Positions 37,706 through 46,494 of a stretch of 64,000 bases of DNA are shown here, in pieces. The notes below the pieces were generated by a model. The model ran no database searches. It saw nothing but the letters and a program-made list of their open reading frames with translations, and was not told the origin of the DNA. A program made the position numbers and the translations under genes. The stretch lies in assembly GCA_021824635.1 (NCBI GenBank), contig JAKAKD010000030.1, positions 62,001 through 126,000 of the forward strand. Reading direction: 5' to 3'. Positions within the stretch are counted from its first letter, which is position 1. Each line of letters starts with the position of its first letter. Origin of the DNA: Bacteroidota bacterium. GTDB lineage: Bacteria; Bacteroidota; Ignavibacteria; Ignavibacteriales; Melioribacteraceae.

Positions 37706-38386
37706 GTGAAAATTTTTGCTGTCATACCATCGGGTGGAACTGGAAAACGGACAAACTCAGCTTTACCTAAACAGTATATTCAGTTTAACGGTAAAGAATT
37801 GATTGCTTATACTCTAGACGTTTTTCAGAAATGTGAGATGATTGATGAGATTGTTATTCCGGCTCAAAAAGATTTTTTCAAATTGCTTGATGAAATAAAA
37901 GAACATTATTCTTTTACCAAACTTTCAAAAATTATTGAAGGGGGCGAAGAAAGACAGAACTCAGTCTTCAACGCCCTTAAATCTCTTAATGCCTCCGATG
38001 AAGATTTAGTTGTAGTCCACGATGCCGTTCGCCCTCTACTTCCTCAAAGTGTTCTAATCAATGCAATTGAAACGGCTAAACAATTTGGCAGCGCTGTTGT
38101 GGCGACAAGAGCCAAAGACACTTTAATTAAAGGAAATGATTTTGTCCTTTCATTTGTTGATAGAACAGAATTCTTTTACGCTCAAACTCCGCAAATTTTC
38201 TCTTATAAAATCTTGTTAAAAGCATTAAAGAAAGCCGAAGAAGATAAATTTCTCGGCACCGACGAATCTATGCTGGTTCATCGGGTAGGACACAAAATTA
38301 AATTAGTCGAAGGTTCATCTTTCAATTTTAAGATTACAAATCAAGACGATATTAAACTTTTTGGATTAATTTCCGAACATAGATGA
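37706..38386 (+). CDS. ispD: 2-C-methyl-D-erythritol 4-phosphate cytidylyltransferase
   Basis: 226 residues. It activates MEP with CTP in the non-mevalonate isoprenoid pathway. The nucleotide-binding N terminus is IPSGGTGKR (about 7-15) followed by PKQYIQFNGKELIAYTL. VVHDAVRPLL, ATRAKDTL and the C-terminal LGTDESMLVHR and FKITNQDDI are characteristic. The start is GTG 37706, with only a weak purine-rich site before it; no ATG lies near enough to keep the nucleotide loop. Confidence 0.95.
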   Translation: MKIFAVIPSGGTGKRTNSALPKQYIQFNGKELIAYTLDVFQKCEMIDEIVIPAQKDFFKLLDEIKEHYSFTKLSKIIEGGEERQNSVFNALKSLNASDEDLVVVHDAVRPLLPQSVLINAIETAKQFGSAVVATRAKDTLIKGNDFVLSFVDRTEFFYAQTPQIFSYKILLKALKKAEEDKFLGTDESMLVHRVGHKIKLVEGSSFNFKITNQDDIKLFGLISEHR

Positions 38387-38453
38387 GTGAGATTCGTTCT
38401 TGTTTATAAAATACTTTTTCTCTAAGTTTGACCACATTTTGGATGGATATTAG

Positions 38454-39122
38454 ATGTTAAACCTCATATTTGTTGTTATTCTTTCTTACTTGGCGGGTTC
38501 AATTCCTACAAGTATTATAGTTAGCAAACTCGTACGTGGAATAGATATAAGAGAACACGGCAGCGGCAATGCCGGCGGCTCAAATGTTTTTAGAATTCTA
38601 GGATGGAAATACGGCGTTCTTGTAATTCTTCTCGATGCTTTGAAAGGCGCTCTTGCCGTAATTATTGTTGCCCGTTTATATTTAGACAGTTTCCCATTCA
38701 AAAATATCACACCGTTCGATGACTTCACTCTCGTTCAGATAATTTGCGGTGTTGCAGCAGTAATCGGACATATCTGGACTATCTTTGCGGGATTCCGCGG
38801 CGGTAAAGGAATTGCGACCGGACTTGGTGTTTTAATTATGATAGTTACAGTTGATATGGCTTTAGCTCTTGGTGTGTTTTTTCTTGTTGTTTCTCTCTCC
38901 CGTTATATCTCGCTTGGTTCTATTGCGGCAGCAGTTGCTGTTCCTTTGATTCTCGTAATACGAGAAAATTTATTTGGAATTGATATTCAAGGTTATCATA
39001 CAATACTTCCGTTTACGATTCTCCTCGCTTTATTAGTCATCTACACACATCGTAAAAATATAGACCGTTTAATCAAAGGCAGTGAAAGCAAATTATCATT
39101 TGTAAAAAAGAAATCGGTTTAA
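38454..39122 (+). CDS. plsY: Glycerol-3-phosphate acyltransferase PlsY
   Basis: 222 residues with about five or six helices. PlsY acylates glycerol 3-phosphate from acyl-phosphate. The conserved loops are GSIPTSIIVSKL, HGSGNAGGSNVFR (the nucleotide/phosphate loop) and GFRGGKGIATGLGVL. A GGATGG site precedes ATG 38454. The gene abuts gpsA with no gap, so the enzyme making glycerol 3-phosphate and the one using it are coexpressed. Confidence 0.96.
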   Translation: MLNLIFVVILSYLAGSIPTSIIVSKLVRGIDIREHGSGNAGGSNVFRILGWKYGVLVILLDALKGALAVIIVARLYLDSFPFKNITPFDDFTLVQIICGVAAVIGHIWTIFAGFRGGKGIATGLGVLIMIVTVDMALALGVFFLVVSLSRYISLGSIAAAVAVPLILVIRENLFGIDIQGYHTILPFTILLALLVIYTHRKNIDRLIKGSESKLSFVKKKSV

Positions 39123-40124
39123 ATGAAGATTTCGGTTCTCGGAGCTGGCGGCTGGGGAACGACCTTGGCCATTCTTCTTCACCACAACGGGCATGAAGTA
39201 ACACTTTGGGAATACAAACGCAGTTATGCAAAAACTCTAAGCCGTTCCCGCGAAAATAAACTCCTTCTTCCTGGAATTAAAATCCCAAAAGAAATTTACA
39301 TTACTCATTCTCTAGCAGAAAGCTGCCAGGACAAACATATGATTGTTCTTGCCGTTCCTTCTCAATTCATCCGAAGTGTGTTAAAGGAAATGAAGCGTTT
39401 CGATTTTCACGATACAATTTTTGTCAGCGTAGCAAAAGGAATTGAGAAAGATACATTACTGACAGTCTCACAGATTATCAAAGATGAATTAAAAAATATA
39501 TCCGCCTCAAACATCGGAGTTCTATCCGGTCCTAGCCACGCCGAAGAAGTTGCCAAGAATATTCCGACTGCAGTAGTTGCCGCATCACGCGATTCTTTTA
39601 CGGCAAAACAAATTCAGTCGGCATTTATCACTTCATATTTCCGCGTTTATTCTACAACCGATATTCTAGGTGTTGAATATGGCGGCGCGTTAAAAAATGT
39701 TATTGCAATCGGTGCGGGTATTATTGACGGCGCAAAATTTGGAGACAACACCAAAGCAGCCATCATGACACGCGGCATTGCTGAAATTTCCCGTCTCGGA
39801 ATAGCACTAGGCGCCAGACCGGAAACTTTCTCCGGTCTATCCGGCATGGGAGATTTAATTGTAACATGTATGAGCAAGCACAGCAGAAATAGATATGTCG
39901 GCGAACAACTCGGAAGAGGGAAAAAACTGAAAGACATTTTGAAAAAAATGCAAATGGTTGCCGAAGGTGTTGAAACATGCCGATCGGTTCATCAGCTTTC
40001 TCTCAAACATAAAATTGAAACACCTATCGCAAAAGCAGTTTACAAAATATTGTTCGAAGAAAAAGACCCGACCAAAGCCACTTACGAGTTAATGACCCGC
40101 GACATGAAAGCCGAAGACGAATAG
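39123..40124 (+). CDS. gpsA: Glycerol-3-phosphate dehydrogenase (NAD(P)+)
   Basis: 333 residues. It reduces dihydroxyacetone phosphate to glycerol 3-phosphate for phospholipid synthesis. The Rossmann motif GAGGWGTTLAILL is at 7-19; SVAKGIEKDT, LSGPSHAEEV and the catalytic-lysine block EYGGALKNVIAIGAGI follow, then GLSGMGDLIVTC. The ATG starts directly after the plsY stop codon. Confidence 0.97.
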   Translation: MKISVLGAGGWGTTLAILLHHNGHEVTLWEYKRSYAKTLSRSRENKLLLPGIKIPKEIYITHSLAESCQDKHMIVLAVPSQFIRSVLKEMKRFDFHDTIFVSVAKGIEKDTLLTVSQIIKDELKNISASNIGVLSGPSHAEEVAKNIPTAVVAASRDSFTAKQIQSAFITSYFRVYSTTDILGVEYGGALKNVIAIGAGIIDGAKFGDNTKAAIMTRGIAEISRLGIALGARPETFSGLSGMGDLIVTCMSKHSRNRYVGEQLGRGKKLKDILKKMQMVAEGVETCRSVHQLSLKHKIETPIAKAVYKILFEEKDPTKATYELMTRDMKAEDE

Positions 40125-40216
40125 TCCTCCGGCGTCAAGAATCTAAAATCCGGCATCTACTTCCTTCAAATTTTTTAATTATATTTCTTACGGAACAAAT
40201 TAAATTCAGTTGATTC

Positions 40217-42394
40217 ATGCCCGATAAAATTTCAATGTCTGTTCAATATTTAAAATCCGTTGGACCGAAGCGCGCGGAATCATTTTCTCAAATCGGCATC
40301 CGTACAATTAAAGATCTTCTCTTCTACTTCCCTTCCCGTTACTTAGATCGCTCTACAATACTCAATTGCGTTAAAGTAGCACAATATGTAGTTAATGGTT
40401 ATGAAGGTGAGGTTACGATAATTGGTGAAGTTGTTGATTCGGAAGTTCATTACTATAACAGAAAGCAAGTCTTTAAAGTAAGAATGAAAGACGCATCCGG
40501 ATTTTTTGATTGCGTCTGGTTTCAAGGCACAAAATATTTTAAGGATATTTTCAAGACCGGAGATCATTTTGCGGTTTCCGCAAAACCGGTTTTAACAAAA
40601 TACGGACATCTTCAATTTGTGCATCCGGATTTTGACCGATTCGCAGAGAATGAATCGAGAGATTTTTTAAACACAGGCAGAATTATCCCGTTCTACCGCG
40701 TACAAAAAGAATTGCGAGAATCCAATCTAGGCGATCTTAGTTTACGCCGAATCATCAATCAAGCTGTCGAAACTTATTCCCTACAACTTGAAGAATCTCT
40801 TCCCGATTTTATTCTAAAAGAAAATAATCTTCTCGGAATTATTCCGACAATACAAAACATGCATTCCCCTAAAGATTATACTTCGCTCGATGACGCTAAG
40901 CATCGTCTTAAGTATGAAGAGCTGTTTTATTTCGAAAGTCTTGTAGCAATGAGAAAGCATCTGATACAAGAAAAGAAAAAAAGTTTTTCTTTTAAGACAA
41001 AGCCTGAACCGCTGAAGAAATTTTTGAAATCACTGCCGTTTGACTTGACCGAATCTCAATTAAAAGTGTTGAGCGAAATAAGAAAAGATTTAGAGAGCGG
41101 CAAACCGATGAACCGTTTGCTTCAAGGTGATGTTGGTAGTGGAAAAACAATTGTTGCGCTTATAAGTATGCTTATTGTTATCGAAAATAATTTTCAAGCT
41201 GTTCTTATGGCGCCGACAGAAATATTAGCCGATCAACACTTTAAAAGAATTTCAGAATTGGTTCAGCCGCTCGGTTTAAAAGTAGATGAAGTGATCGGCG
41301 GACAAAAAAAATCTGTGCGCGATAACACATTAGAAAAAATCCGCAAAGGAGAAACAAATATCATCATCGGCACACACGCACTGATCGAGGAGAATGTTGA
41401 ATTCAATAAACTTGGTTTGGTTGTAATTGACGAACAGCACCGCTTTGGAGTTATGCAGCGTTCAACTCTTGTTCAAAAAGGTTTACAAGCAGATGTTCTT
41501 ATAATGACGGCTACACCAATTCCCAGAACATTAACTATGACTCTCTACGGTGATCTAGATGTTTCAGTCATTGATCAGATGCCAAAGAATAGAAAACCGA
41601 TTAAAACAATTTTGCGGGGCGAGAATAAATTGCCCGACATTTACGACTTCATAAGAACCAAAGCGAAGGACGGCTACCAATCATTTTTAGTTTACCCGCT
41701 TGTGGAAGAATCCGAGAAGATAGAACTCAAAGCCGCGCAAAAATATTTTGAAGAATTGAGCCGCAATCAGTTAAAAGATTTACGATTGTGCCTTATTCAC
41801 GGAAGAATGAATTGGAAAGAGAAAGAAATAATAATGTTCGATTTTGCCGCAAGAAAATATGACGTGCTCGTTTCGACCACGGTAATTGAGGTCGGAATTG
41901 ATATACCGGACGCAAACATTATTGTGATTAATGATGCGTTCCGTTTCGGACTTTCTCAGCTACATCAGCTTCGCGGCAGAGTCGGCAGAAGCGAGAAGCA
42001 GGCATACTGCATTCTTGTTACTAAAGACGAACTCGCAGTCAGATCAAATCAATTCAATTTTAATTTCGATTTTCTCTCTCCGGAACAAATTGAAAAGAAT
42101 AAAACTGTAATCCGCCTTAACTCAATGGTAAAGTATGCAAGCGGATTTGATCTTTCGGAAATTGACATGAAACTCCGCGGTCCCGGAAATATTTTTGGAA
42201 CTCAGCAGAGCGGACTGCCTGAGCTGAAATACGCAAACATAATCGAAGACTCAAAAATTTTATTCGATGCACGCGATAATGCTTTTAAAATCATAGCGAG
42301 TGATCCTTTGCTAACCCATCCGGACAATTCTCTTATCAAAAAAACTTTGCAAGAAAATTATTCCCGGCACATTCATCTTGCTCAAATCGCCTGA
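40217..42394 (+). CDS. recG: ATP-dependent DNA helicase RecG
   Basis: 725 residues. RecG remodels stalled forks and branched DNA. The N-terminal wedge/OB domain (about 1-250) has VGPKRAESFSQIGI. The helicase motifs are LLQGDVGSGKTIVAL (motif I, about 300), APTEILADQH (Ia), VVIDEQHRFGV (II), TATPIPRTL (III), STTVIEVGIDIPDAN (V) and QLHQLRGRVGR (VI). A TATATTTC element at 40180-40187 could be its -7 box, but no matching -33 was found. Confidence 0.97.
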   Translation: MPDKISMSVQYLKSVGPKRAESFSQIGIRTIKDLLFYFPSRYLDRSTILNCVKVAQYVVNGYEGEVTIIGEVVDSEVHYYNRKQVFKVRMKDASGFFDCVWFQGTKYFKDIFKTGDHFAVSAKPVLTKYGHLQFVHPDFDRFAENESRDFLNTGRIIPFYRVQKELRESNLGDLSLRRIINQAVETYSLQLEESLPDFILKENNLLGIIPTIQNMHSPKDYTSLDDAKHRLKYEELFYFESLVAMRKHLIQEKKKSFSFKTKPEPLKKFLKSLPFDLTESQLKVLSEIRKDLESGKPMNRLLQGDVGSGKTIVALISMLIVIENNFQAVLMAPTEILADQHFKRISELVQPLGLKVDEVIGGQKKSVRDNTLEKIRKGETNIIIGTHALIEENVEFNKLGLVVIDEQHRFGVMQRSTLVQKGLQADVLIMTATPIPRTLTMTLYGDLDVSVIDQMPKNRKPIKTILRGENKLPDIYDFIRTKAKDGYQSFLVYPLVEESEKIELKAAQKYFEELSRNQLKDLRLCLIHGRMNWKEKEIIMFDFAARKYDVLVSTTVIEVGIDIPDANIIVINDAFRFGLSQLHQLRGRVGRSEKQAYCILVTKDELAVRSNQFNFNFDFLSPEQIEKNKTVIRLNSMVKYASGFDLSEIDMKLRGPGNIFGTQQSGLPELKYANIIEDSKILFDARDNAFKIIASDPLLTHPDNSLIKKTLQENYSRHIHLAQIA

Positions 42395-42467
42395 GCGGTT
42401 CCTAAATTTTTTCTCCTCACTCATCGTGCCAAAAAAAATTTTTATCGAAAATATTTTTTACATTTTC

Positions 42468-42497
42468 TTGCAAAAAAAATTTAATTAGTTATATTTC
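42468..42497 (+). promoter_or_regulatory. Promoter of the ATP-grasp/kamA operon
   Basis: TTG at 42468-42470, a 19-base spacer and TATATTTC at 42490-42497 give a near match to TTG-N19-TAnnTTTG. A-rich tracts just upstream (42431-42460) could act as an UP element. The predicted transcript start is near 42502-42505. Confidence 0.6.
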
Positions 42498-42509
42498 TGT
42501 TAGAAAATT

Positions 42510-43622
42510 TTGGAAGGAAGCGTTATTAGTTCTTATCTACCAAATAAAAAGTTAAAAGTTGCTCTCACATATAATGTAAAACCGGAAGAAAAAAATTTTT
42601 CCGATACAACACCTCTCTCTCTTCACGAAAAATCATCAGAAACTTTTCCCAAAGGGATGGATTACCACAATGATACTTACGCAGAGTGGGATACAATCGA
42701 GACAGTCAACGCACTTAGAGACGCTTTAGAACTTTTTCACGATGTAACAATGATCGAAGCAAATGAAAACGCATTTGAAAATTTTAAGAACGTTCGCCCG
42801 GACATTGTTTTCAACGTAGCTGAATGCGCAAACGGAATAAGCCGAGAAGCTCAGATACCTGCAATGCTTGACATGCTGCAAATTCCATACACCGGCTCCG
42901 ATCCTTTGACGCTTACAACTTGTCTTGATAAAGCGCGTGCCAAAGAAGTTTTGTCTTATCATAATATTCCCACCGCAAAATTTTTATTGGTTGAATCTTT
43001 GGAAGATATAGCCGGTTTCAATCTGAAATTCCCGGTGATGATTAAGCCTGTTGCAGAAGGATCCAGCAAAGGCATATTCAATTCTTCGCTAGTTAAAAAT
43101 ATTAATGAACTTACCGAGCGGCTTTCGACTAATCTTGAGATTTATAATCAGCCGTTCCTTGTGGAAGAATATTTACCCGGTAGAGAGTTTACAGTAGCAT
43201 TAATTGGAAACAACTCGGATACAGAAGTATTGCCGATTGTAGAGATAAATTTGCATGAACTTCCTAAAGAATTGGCACCCATCTATTCTTATGAAGCCAA
43301 ATGGATTGCAGACACCAGAGATAATCCTTTAAATATTTTTAGCTGTCCCGCTAATATTGAAAAGTCACTATATGAAAAGATAGAAAAGATAGCGCTCAGG
43401 ACTTACAAAGTGCTTCGATGTAAAGATTGGAGCCGTATAGACGTCCGGCTTGACGCGGCAGGCGAACCAAATATTATTGAAGTTAACCCTTTGCCGGGAA
43501 TACTTCCCGACCCGAAAGACAATTCATGTTTTCCGAAGGCGGCGCGCGTGCACGGACTTTCTTATGAAGAGATGATTAACAAAGTTTTATTAACAGCAGC
43601 AAAGAGATATAATTTATTATGA
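42510..43622 (+). CDS. D-Ala-D-Ala ligase-like ATP-grasp enzyme 1
   Basis: 370 residues at most. It has the Ddl fold with ATP-grasp motifs FPVMIKPVAEGSSKGIF (about 177-193), FLVEEYLPGREFTVALIG, and the Mg-binding end WSRIDVRLDAAGEPNIIEVN plus PLPGILPDP, read as adjoining blocks. The GEDGxxQG motif of true Ddl enzymes is replaced by ANGISREAQIPAML, so D-Ala-D-Ala synthesis is not assured; the enzyme probably links another amino acid or peptide. Start: TTG 42510 has no upstream ribosome site and lies almost at the predicted transcript start, whereas ATT 42525 has GGAAGG seven bases upstream. It overlaps the next gene as ATGA. Confidence 0.85.
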   Translation: MEGSVISSYLPNKKLKVALTYNVKPEEKNFSDTTPLSLHEKSSETFPKGMDYHNDTYAEWDTIETVNALRDALELFHDVTMIEANENAFENFKNVRPDIVFNVAECANGISREAQIPAMLDMLQIPYTGSDPLTLTTCLDKARAKEVLSYHNIPTAKFLLVESLEDIAGFNLKFPVMIKPVAEGSSKGIFNSSLVKNINELTERLSTNLEIYNQPFLVEEYLPGREFTVALIGNNSDTEVLPIVEINLHELPKELAPIYSYEAKWIADTRDNPLNIFSCPANIEKSLYEKIEKIALRTYKVLRCKDWSRIDVRLDAAGEPNIIEVNPLPGILPDPKDNSCFPKAARVHGLSYEEMINKVLLTAAKRYNLL

Positions 43623-44677
43623 ATCTAGAACAGAAAGTGTTGATCTGTTATAATGAACCGACCCGTTACTATGATAACTATGTTGGTAAAAATGTATCTG
43701 ATATTAAAGATAACGTCGATCTATCCGAACGTGAATTTTTGAAACAGATTAATATGATTAAGAAGTCACTCTCAAAAAAATATATGAGTGTTGAAACTCT
43801 TCCGGTGAACAGCGATATCAAAACCGCTATGAAGAAAATTCTTCATTACTCGCCGGATCTGATCTTTAACTTTGTGGAATCGGTCGAAGGGAATTCAAAT
43901 CTTGAAAGTTACGTTGCCGGACTTTTTGATCTGATGGAAATTCCTTATACCGGGAATGGTCCAATCAGTCTTGGCAATTGCCTTGTCAAATCTCGGACGA
44001 AACAAATTCTGCAATCACATGGTGTAAGAACACCAAAACATATGATTACGCATGTGAACCAGTTTCCGGAGAAAAATAATTTCCTGTTGAAATTTCCGGT
44101 CATCTTAAAACTTGCTCGCGAAGACGCAAGTATTGGTATTTCGGAATTATCGGTTGTTAATAATTTTGATGCCTTGAAAGAAAGACTGGAATACTTGTTC
44201 AACTCGTTCAATCAAGAAGTTTTGATTGAAGAATACATTGACGGTCGCGAATTGAATGTAGCGATTCTCGGAGACCAGATTTTACCGATTTCAGAAATTC
44301 GTTTTGACGGATTGCCCGAAGAATTTCCTAAAATTGTTACTTACGAAGCAAAATGGTCGCCGGAAAGCGTTTATTTTAAAAATACTGTTCCAAGATGTCC
44401 CGCTCCTCTCGAAGACAGCTTAAGGCAAAAAATTGAGAAGATGGCGCTCGAAGCATTTGATGCGCTGGAATGCAGAGACTATGCGCGCGTTGACATCCGG
44501 TTGAATCAAAGAAATGTTCCTTATGTAATTGAAGTGAATCCAAATCCGGATATTTCTCCTGATACAGGCTTTGTGCGTTCTGCCGCAGCCGCGGGTATTG
44601 GTTACGATGAATTGCTTTTCAAAATTTCAACTTTTGCACTAAAGAGAATAACATATGATACGCAAGCTGCAAGCTAA
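43619..44677 (+). CDS. D-Ala-D-Ala ligase-like ATP-grasp enzyme 2
   Basis: 352 residues, a tandem paralogue of the preceding enzyme. Motifs: FNFVESVEGNSNLESYVAGL in place of the Ddl GEDG block, PYTGNGPISLGNCLVKSRTK in the lid, FPVILKLAREDASIGI, VLIEEYIDGRELNVAILG, and the Mg site YARVDIRLNQRN and VIEVNPNPDISPDTG. The ATP site looks intact while the substrate end differs from its neighbour (DISPDTG against GILPDPK), so the two probably act on different or successive substrates. It overlaps the previous gene by four bases and the next by 23. Confidence 0.85.
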   Translation: MNLEQKVLICYNEPTRYYDNYVGKNVSDIKDNVDLSEREFLKQINMIKKSLSKKYMSVETLPVNSDIKTAMKKILHYSPDLIFNFVESVEGNSNLESYVAGLFDLMEIPYTGNGPISLGNCLVKSRTKQILQSHGVRTPKHMITHVNQFPEKNNFLLKFPVILKLAREDASIGISELSVVNNFDALKERLEYLFNSFNQEVLIEEYIDGRELNVAILGDQILPISEIRFDGLPEEFPKIVTYEAKWSPESVYFKNTVPRCPAPLEDSLRQKIEKMALEAFDALECRDYARVDIRLNQRNVPYVIEVNPNPDISPDTGFVRSAAAAGIGYDELLFKISTFALKRITYDTQAAS

Positions 44678-45128
44678 TGATAGGGCGCAACTTGTCGCCA
44701 TAATTGAGAATACAAATAATTTTAGTGAAGAAGAAAAAAAAGTTGCGGTCGAATTAATTGACGAAGCAATCGCTAATCCGAATCATAAATATTACAATGT
44801 ATTTGTTTCGGAGAACGAAAATAAAATTGATGGTTACCACTGTATTGGTAAAAGAGCGCTGACCGACGGCGTGTTTGATCTATTTTGGATTGTTGTTGAC
44901 AGTTCCACTCAAAACAAAGGAATTGGTAAACAACTTCTGGATCATTCGGAAAATTTTGTGAAAGAAAGCAACGGAAGATGGATACTTGCCGAAACATCTT
45001 CCAAGGATAGCTACAACGCTACAAGAAATTTTTATATGAGGAATAAATACTCGATAGTCTCCCAGATAAAAGATTTTTACTCGGTCAACGACAACTTGAT
45101 TGTCTTTGGCAAGTACATTAAAACATAA
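44655..45128 (+). CDS. GNAT-family N-acetyltransferase
   Basis: 157 residues. The acetyl-CoA-binding motif A is QNKGIGKQLLDHSENF (about 89-104), and a YNATRNFYMRNKY helix closes the fold. The substrate is not visible. It is shorter than the beta-lysine N-acetyltransferase AblB (about 270 residues as I recall), but its place before lysine 2,3-aminomutase makes an amino group on lysine or beta-lysine a reasonable guess. The start overlaps the ATP-grasp gene by 23 bases. Confidence 0.88.
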   Translation: MIRKLQANDRAQLVAIIENTNNFSEEEKKVAVELIDEAIANPNHKYYNVFVSENENKIDGYHCIGKRALTDGVFDLFWIVVDSSTQNKGIGKQLLDHSENFVKESNGRWILAETSSKDSYNATRNFYMRNKYSIVSQIKDFYSVNDNLIVFGKYIKT

Positions 45129-45154
45129 ACGGCAAACTATAAAGGGCAACTATC

Positions 45155-46381
45155 ATGGAACTCTGGCAGCAAATGGTTAGAGATAGCGTTCACTCTGTTG
45201 ATCAACTTGTGGAGAAGTTTGGTATTGACAGGACAGTAGCAGAGGGCTTGGATGAATTTTTCCAGGCTAGAATAAATCCTTACTACCTTTCGTTAATCCG
45301 TGAACCAGGCGATCCGATCTGGAGACAATGTGTTCCCGATAAGGCAGAGCTGGACGATATGGACGGTTTTGAAGATCCTCTTCAAGAAGATCGAATGAGC
45401 CCCGTTCCTAATATTACTCACCGCTATCCGGACAGAGCTTTATTCCTTACAACAAGCCAATGCGGAATGTATTGCCGCTTCTGTACTAGAAAAAGAAAAG
45501 TCGGTAACTCAGATAAAATTTCGATGAAAGAACTTGAATCCGCTTTCAAGTACTTGGAAAAACATACAGAGATTCGAGACGTAATTATGTCCGGCGGCGA
45601 TCCGCTTATGCTTACGGATGTTATGCTGGAAAAGATTTTAAAACGTCTGCGTTCAATTCCCCATATAGAAATCATCCGCATCGGTTCAAAGATGCCTTGT
45701 GTTCTTCCTCAACGCATTACGCAAAAACTTGTTGACATGATCAAGAAATATCATCCGGTCTATGTTAATACACATTTTAATCACCCGTGGGAAATTACGC
45801 CTGAAAGCACCAAAGCTTGCGAGATGCTAGCTAATGCGGGAATTCCGGTAAGCAATCAAGCGGTTCTGATGAAGGGCGTTAACGACAATGCCGAAGTAAT
45901 GAGAGAATTATTTACCAAACTTCTTAAAATCAGAGTAAGACCTTATTATTTGTATATGGCGGATGAAACACGCGGCGCTAATCACTTTAGAACTTCGCTT
46001 GATAAAGGTCTTGAGATTATGCAAAAGCTGCGCGGACACACAAGCGGACTTGCCATTCCTCATTTTGTAATTGATGCACCCGGCGGCGGCGGTAAGATTC
46101 CGATTCTTCCTCAATATGTTTTACACCGCGATGAAGACAGAGTTGTTATGAAGAATTACAAAGGTGAGATTTTCGTTTACCGGGAAGCTCATAACGGAGA
46201 AGCAAAACCGGAAATTAACGTTCCGATAGAAATCGTTGAGAAGAAGAACGGAAACGGTTCTAATGGTAATGGTTCTAACGGCAACGGCTCAAATGGAAAC
46301 GGCTCGAACGGTTCATCAAAGAAACCGAAAAACTACAAAGAGAAAGTTGAAGTTACGGAAGTTGCAACGAGTAATAACTGA
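45155..46381 (+). CDS. kamA: Lysine 2,3-aminomutase (radical SAM, PLP)
   Basis: 408 residues. It moves the amino group of L-lysine to make L-beta-lysine. The radical SAM cluster is Cys103-x3-Cys107-x2-Cys110 in CGMYCRFCTRKRK; MSGGDPLML follows. Asp270, Asp307 and Lys314 keep exactly the spacing of Asp293, Asp330 and PLP-Lys337 of the clostridial enzyme. The two aspartates bind the lysine side-chain amino group, so lysine rather than glutamate is the likely substrate. The C terminus carries an NGNGS repeat linker and a lysine-rich end that other KamA proteins do not normally have. It is the last gene of the operon. Confidence 0.93.
   Translation: MELWQQMVRDSVHSVDQLVEKFGIDRTVAEGLDEFFQARINPYYLSLIREPGDPIWRQCVPDKAELDDMDGFEDPLQEDRMSPVPNITHRYPDRALFLTTSQCGMYCRFCTRKRKVGNSDKISMKELESAFKYLEKHTEIRDVIMSGGDPLMLTDVMLEKILKRLRSIPHIEIIRIGSKMPCVLPQRITQKLVDMIKKYHPVYVNTHFNHPWEITPESTKACEMLANAGIPVSNQAVLMKGVNDNAEVMRELFTKLLKIRVRPYYLYMADETRGANHFRTSLDKGLEIMQKLRGHTSGLAIPHFVIDAPGGGGKIPILPQYVLHRDEDRVVMKNYKGEIFVYREAHNGEAKPEINVPIEIVEKKNGNGSNGNGSNGNGSNGNGSNGSSKKPKNYKEKVEVTEVATSNN
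46247..46318 (+). repeat. Tandem 15-base repeat coding NGNGS units in kamA
   Basis: About four and a half units of AAYGGNAAYGGYTCN encode Asn-Gly-Asn-Gly-Ser. The units differ at silent positions, so the protein pattern is kept while the DNA has diverged. Confidence 0.9.
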
Positions 46382-46398
46382 CCGCGATTTTTTCGGTC

Positions 46399-46418
46399 AT
46401 CCCGACGAAAGTCGGGAT
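46399..46418 (+). repeat. REP-like palindrome
   Basis: An eight-pair stem, ATCCCGAC with GTCGGGAT, around a GAAA loop. The sequence GTCATCCCGACGAAAGTCGG resembles dispersed intergenic palindromes that I know from Bacteroidota and relatives. Only one copy is in the window. Confidence 0.6.
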
Positions 46419-46435
46419 CTAATTCTTAGAAATTA

Positions 46436-46462
46436 AAATCCCGGCTAAGCCGGGATTTTTTT
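46436..46462 (+). terminator. Bidirectional terminator between kamA and the thioredoxin-like gene
   Basis: A stem AAATCCCGG with CCGGGATTT around CTAAG, followed by T residues to 46462. The upstream A-rich flank gives a weaker T run for the converging minus-strand gene, so it may serve both directions. Confidence 0.88.
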
Positions 46463-46494
46463 CGTCTCACGTTTTCCGTTTCACGTCTTTCGTC

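Noticed and set aside
42384-42420. Terminator after recG
   Set aside because: A T run is present, but only a three-pair stem can form before it.
46236-46436. 66-codon open frame overlapping the end of kamA
   Set aside because: It reads the NGNGS repeat in another frame and then the REP-like palindrome, giving the typical spurious HPDESRDL peptide.
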